A stretch of DNA of 64,000 nucleotides from the NCBI RefSeq assembly GCF_018873765.1, contig NC_057919.1:62944484-63008483 (forward strand), given 5' to 3'. Numbering within the stretch: position 1 is the stretch's first letter; every line of letters starts with the position of its first letter. Source of the DNA: Telopea speciosissima. Taxonomy: Eukaryota; Streptophyta; Magnoliopsida; Proteales; Proteaceae. The notes beneath the pieces were generated by a model that saw only the letters and a program-made list of their open reading frames with translations, ran no database searches and had not been told where the DNA came from. The position numbers and the translations under genes were made by a program. Shown here one piece after another: positions 59,591 through 64,000 of the stretch.

Positions 59591-62500
59591 CACAAAGAGA
59601 GAGAGAGATTACCCAGGACACTCCCACTCTCCAGGAAGCAGCTGCCTCTTTGGGCGCTTGGCATCACATTGCAAGCATACGGTGTTCTTTGCGAAATTCA
59701 TGAAGTCGCACCTGCGATCAATATCATCCAAATGACAATTTAGAAAGAAAACCTCAAGTTCCAAAAATCACACATTTCATTTGCTACAAACAAATTAGCA
59801 TTCACAGAAATCAAGTACACCTGCCAAAAAAATTCATGAACCATCTCTACAATTACTTATAAGAAAAAAAAAAATTTTAAGTACTCTAAGGATGGTTCAC
59901 AAAACCATTATACTGGGGTTCATGCAGGCACGATATGACCCACAGTTCAATTCATCCACCTAGAGGGCGAGTGCTAGATTGACCACTTGGGATAACCATG
60001 ATCATCAAAACTCTGAAGTCTTCTCTTCTGGACGGACAAACACACTACAGTAATGGTCAAGGAAAGGCACAAATCGACATATAGCAGATAATTAAGACCA
60101 TCCTGCCTAGAACTACCTTTAGTCGGTCGGGTGGGAGGGAGGGGCGAGGGGGGGGGGGGGGAGGATCATCTGAATTAAATAATGAGGTTTATTAGTAGCA
60201 TATGCTTTACATGCAAGTTATCTAATACAACAAAGTCCTCAGGTATACTTGATAAGCATCTTCTCTTCCTCAAAACTAAAAGGAAACAGCGGGAGAAATG
60301 ATAGAAAAAAAAACTGTATTCATATAGAACAAAGTTAAACTTACTTGGGACAGAGCCAGTCCCCTTTTTTCATCTCAATGTCATCACGGCCTACTCGTTT
60401 CTTTGGAGGGGGTGGCGGTTGCTTCACTTTTAGAGGGGGTTTCTTTGTTACAGGTGGTGGAAGATTTGGATCTATTGGAACCGCACTCAACTTGACAACC
60501 TCGTGAAGCAGCTTACGGACCACTGTTTTCACAGATTTCAATTTTAGCAGAGATTTATTCTCAACTGTCCCCTTCACGGGATCAAAGCCAAAGGTCAATA
60601 AGATACGCATGACATCAAGAGTCCGTGCCTCATCTTCTTTACGTGCTAGCAGATATGCTTTGTCGCAAGAGCTTCTTAGACTGCAGGAGCTACAGACCTG
60701 AAAATGTATATACGATCATTCACAAGAAGCAAAATTTATTTGTATGCACGAAACTAAAGTAGGGTAGGAAAAAGCATAGATAGATCAACCTAAGCAGGAG
60801 AGTAGAGAACCATCCAGGACACATGATGCACATGAAGTTCTTTTCTTTGCTTTTTTCTTTTTTCTTTTTTCTTTACTCTTCCCTTTTTGAGGGGAAGAGA
60901 GAGAGATTTATTCTTCCACCTTGCACCAAATAAATCCACCTGATAGATTTCTGATGTCCAGAATCAACTATAAAAATGACTAACTATTTAATATTCATGT
61001 TTTCATGTGAAATTCACTTGGGAGACATTGTCTCAGCCTTTCAAGAAGCATTGGTACACCAGATTCCATTATAGGGGAATTGAAGGCATAACCAATCATG
61101 TAACTGCTTAGATATTGGTCTGAGATGTATCATAAATTGCTGTTAGTATTGTTGTCTTAGTATGTTCCCAAATCCCAGCAAGTTTTGTAATCTATTGATG
61201 CTTTCTTATATCAATAAATTGTTGTTCATTAAATATATAAATCTTCATGGGAAGTTTGAAAATATAATAAAAATACCATAAACTCAACAGGATGGATGTT
61301 ATGGATCTAATCAAACCAATTTTCGACAATAAGATCTCACACAAAAGACCATTCAATGGTAGGGCCCAGCACCACTGCATGAGAGAGAGAGAGATGCATG
61401 TGTCTCGTATTTGCCTAAAATACACATGATTTTGTGATGCAGTTAAATCACCCAAATCATGGGTTTATTTTAATGGAAATAAGCCAAGAGTTGGGTTATG
61501 TATGTGTTGGGCCTTTGATCCCATGTGTTTTCATTGTAATAGGTCACTTTAATGGGCCCGTAATATGGGCAGAGGCTAGGCACACGGGATTAGTTAAGTA
61601 AGTGACTTTATATTTTTATTTTAACTATTATTAAGTGTTTTAGTTAGGCTGGTAGGATTCTATAAGTCTAGTCCTGTTTTGAGTTAGTTTCCTTTATTAT
61701 TTCAGTTTCCTAGTTTATATTACCTAATTAGGTAAGGATTAGATTAGGCCATCTTTTAGTGTTTGAGTCTATTTTTGAGTTTTCTATATAAGTTTGTAAG
61801 GGGGTCCATAGTTGTCAAGGCGCTAAGCGATCCAAGGCGTTCGAGGTCCTCCCTAAGCGCTTAGGCGGCCCAAATCGCATTCTAGTATTATTTTTTTAAT
61901 ATATTAGTTATATGTGTGAAACAATCAAAACACACATTTGGTTTATATGGTCTTGGAATTGATCATTTTCAGGTATACCTAGTCTCATATTTGGTTAATA
62001 TTGTTCTTAGAAAATATGATGTTATCAATAAGTAATTAACCTGCTCTCGATTTAGAGAAATGTTCTTGTTCTCTAAGAATTTGATTGATCAAATTATTTT
62101 ATTTTTACATGAGACTTTTTGTATTAGGTAGAGCACAAAACCAACTTTCCAACAAATCCAAGATTGTTTAAATCTGATTTATATTGAAGGAGTTATGTTC
62201 CAATCAAACCTTATTTGATGTGCGTGAATGCTGTCAAGATCGCTCTGAATGAAAATATTTTTTTAGGTATCACAACAAATGAATATTTTACCATACTTTT
62301 GGTTTTTAACAATGTTTTACCATATTAAAATTTATGGAATTTTTAGATTTGAGAAAAAACCCATCATTAGAAAGTTGAAAATTTCATCTACCGCCAAACA
62401 TCCAGTTTTGTTCTTAAATTGGGGGATTGACTTTTTATCCTTTTGGAATTTGATTTTTTAACTATTTTTATTGGATTCAAATAGAGGGGTATTTGCATAT

Positions 62501-64000
62501 TTATGAATAATATCTTAAGTAAATGAAATTGGCATAAATAAGTGCCAGAACCTGGTTCGATACCAATTCAACCAATGCAAGGCGTCCTACAATAAGGCGG
62601 CAGCCACCTAGGCACCTAGAAATCCGCCTGGACGCCTAAGCGGCGGCTAGGCAACGCCTTGACAACTATGAGGGGGTCCAGCATTGTACATAAATTTTGA
62701 TTAATGAAATGCTTTGTCTTTGCTGCCTATTGTTGAATGCTCCTTCCTTATGATTGATCAAGGCTGGTTGGTGTTTGATCCATCCAAACACCTTGCAGCG
62801 GGAAGCCTGGGTGCCCTCCTCTTTCCCTTACCCTTGTTCATCTTTCCTTCTTCTTGTCCTCCATTGATCAAGTAAGTAAAATCTTGTTTTCTGCAAATAT
62901 TATATTCTGTCTGAGGATTCTATATGCAAGTGTTTTTTGTCGCATTAACTTTGATATTGGCAGATAAGGAGATATGACCAGCAGATATCCTCATCTTTTG
63001 AGGAGTTCTTCATTATACTAGAGAATACCTTCGGCCCAGAACTGTTGTTGATCGGGCCTGCTGATCTGGAGATAATTACTATATTCTGATTCTGCCCTTC
63101 GTTTCCAGAATTGATTTCCTTTCAATTCTAGTTGCTGGAATTGAGTTACCTATTCTGTTGGACGTTATTGCCGAGAGTTAAATTATAATATCAGTTTTGA
63201 CTAGTATTATAATTCTGTTTCTGATTATTAATCTGATTTGTGGTTTGAGGAGTTCTTCATCATACTAAAGAATACCTTCGACCCAGACCTATTGCAGTAT
63301 TGGAAGATAGTATTTATCTCCATAATTTCAGATCCAACCATTGGATCGATCTGAAACTTTCATCAAGGGTTCCTTACCTTAATAATAGAACTCGATCTAA
63401 GTTCTAATCTAATCTGACCATCTGATTTTGTCATGACTTTTTTTCCCTAATCTGGAATTTTATTCTCTGAGATTCGATTCAGTTTTGGTACTGTTTTAGT
63501 CCTCTAAACCAGTATTACATTATTTTGTTCCATCATTCTCCTTTGTTTCTTTCCACTTCCTTTTCCTAGCATGCAAAGAGTCTTGAAAGAAAAGTAAGAC
63601 ATTAAGGGGTACTGAAAAGATAACAAGGACCGCAAAACCAAAAAAAAGGCCACAAATAGAACAAATCTGTGATGTCACAGGATGAACTGTCAACAAAAAG
63701 CAGCTCTAAAGTCATTGAAATTAATCAGTACCTAAATAATAGCTCTGCCCAATATCCACTCCAAGCAAAATAAGATTATGTTCTGTATCAGGCAATCGAG
63801 GTTGCTAGGCAACACTTATCTCATGCAACTTCACCTCTCAAATTTATATCACACAGGTAAATAAAAGCTAGTAAGATATACCAAAGTTAGTGATGTCACA
63901 GGAATACATACATCTCCTTCATCAAGATGAACGTGCTTCCTCAGTAGCTTTCCAGAAAAAACCACTTTGGTGTCTGTACTAGGGCATCCATAACCAACAA
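57915..64000 (-). CDS. VAR3: VAR3/OZ1-like RanBP2-type zinc finger protein (3' part, 5' end outside window)
   Basis: Visible exons (5' to 3'): >64000-63912, 60697-60345, 59711-59613, 59244-57915, all GT-AG and in phase, giving 622 residues. First come GYGCPSTDTKVVFSGKLLRK and a CSSCSLRSSCDKAYLLARKEDEARTLDVMRIL segment. Two RanBP2 fingers, each split by an intron, follow: WLCPKCDFMNFAKNTVCLQC and WECPGCNFLNYRRNMACFHC (W-x-C-x2-C-x3-N-x6-C-x2-C). Then come a long acidic Asp/Glu/Ser region and an Arg/Gly/Asn-rich C-terminus with a 58-residue tandem repeat. VAR3 (OZ1) of Arabidopsis is a chloroplast protein with such fingers and novel repeats, needed for plastid RNA editing and palisade development and reported to bind NCED4. 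The plastid-targeting N-terminus is not in this window, so an organelle paralogue (OZ2-4) is possible. Confidence 0.9.
57943..58290 (-). repeat. 174-bp tandem duplication inside the VAR3-like coding exon
   Basis: Two head-to-tail 174-bp units (aaattaccacct at 57949 and 58123 mark the phase) differ at only about ten positions. They encode two 58-residue units beginning RGY(D/G)HFDSAGDTRFRSN. The frame is kept (174 = 58 x 3). Confidence 0.93.
59559..59592. repeat. (AC)n(TA)n microsatellite in a VAR3-like intron
   Basis: About ten AC units followed by TA units and a (GA)n run, just downstream of the donor at 59612 (minus strand). A C-run lies at 59475-59486 and a G-run at 60149-60161. Confidence 0.9.
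61807..62670 (-). mobile_element. hAT-like element, same family as 56201, inverted
   Basis: 864 bp, CATAGTTGTCAAGGCG ... CGCCTTGACAACTATG, with a perfect 8-bp target duplication AGGGGGTC (61799-61806 and 62671-62678). Internal sequence (ttggattcaaatagaggggtatttgc, gaatgctgtcaagatcgctctg) is the complement of blocks in 55748-56640. It inserted into the LTR starting at 61435, so it is younger than that LTR. Confidence 0.92.
62994..63300 (+). repeat. Direct repeat of about 50 bp, 248 bp apart, inside the LTR
   Basis: tttgaggagttcttcattatactagag at 62996 recurs at 63244 with two changes, each followed by aataccttcg-cccaga. It suggests an internal duplication in the LTR family. Confidence 0.85.

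Larger units (their letters stand above)
61435..63540 (+). mobile_element. LTR of the TGATGCAG family in a VAR3-like intron, split by a hAT-like element (3' end approximate)
   Basis: Starts TGATGCAGTTAAATCACC at 61435. It shares, in the opposite orientation, long blocks with 15340-16079: gggcctttgatcccatg, agtttcctagttta, taattaggtaaggatta, gtttgatc...caccttgcagcgggaagcctgggtg. No primer-binding site or coding region follows, so it is probably a solo LTR. Sequence up to about 63540 has LTR-like texture, but the exact end was not found. It lies antisense to the VAR3-like gene, within the 60698-63911 intron. Confidence 0.6.

Overview
The window is nuclear DNA of a flowering plant, most likely a eudicot. 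It has GT-AG introns, plant-specific protein families (a PUCHI/ERF086-type AP2/ERF factor, an NPH3-BTB protein, a VAR3/OZ1 RanBP2 zinc-finger protein, a plant CCCH zinc-finger protein), Ty1/copia elements primed by initiator-Met tRNA, tRNA-derived Au-like SINEs and many MITEs. The very large, transposon-filled intron might fit an early-diverging eudicot, but I cannot name a species from the sequence.

Layout. (1) 1-24.28 kb has no recognisable host exon. It looks like the inside of one long intron whose 3' end is the acceptor before the last exon of a C3H32-like CCCH zinc-finger gene (24283-24684, +). It holds a truncated LTR remnant, a promoterless U6 snRNA copy, a SINE, two copia retrotransposons with defined LTRs, primer-binding sites and 5-bp target duplications (6939-12668 and 13625-20795), LINE scraps and a Tourist-type MITE. 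(2) 24.7-31.5 kb is intergenic, with a LINE fragment and an odd tandem unit (LTR plus a 65-codon ORF, present twice) at 27.66-29.27 kb. (3) 31502-32497 (-) is an intact single-exon ERF086/PUCHI-like gene. (4) 32.7-51.5 kb is gene-poor and MITE-rich. Its best object is a 1589-bp Pack-MULE (42469-44057) with about 270-bp inverted ends, a 9-bp target duplication at 8 of 9 positions and a captured, still intron-bearing piece of a hotdog acyl-CoA thioesterase gene. (5) 51641-55272 (+) is a complete four-exon NPH3/BTB gene (630 aa, At1g03010 type). (6) 55.5-57.45 kb is a tandem duplication overlapping a hAT-like element with a second member of its family nested inside. (7) 57915->64000 (-) is the 3' part of a VAR3-like gene. 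Its 3.2-kb intron carries an LTR that was in turn hit by another hAT-like element.

The four host genes are functionally unrelated (RNA-binding type zinc finger, meristem/organ-boundary transcription factor, phototropism-family adaptor, plastid RNA-editing cofactor), as expected for plants, with no operon-like organisation. I found no convincing new biological system. The strongest items are the Pack-MULE capture, the fresh 58-residue internal duplication in the VAR3-like protein, the LTR-plus-ORF tandem unit, the giant intron, and the nested hAT family with perfect 8-bp target duplications. All calls are by eye; no alignment or database search was run.
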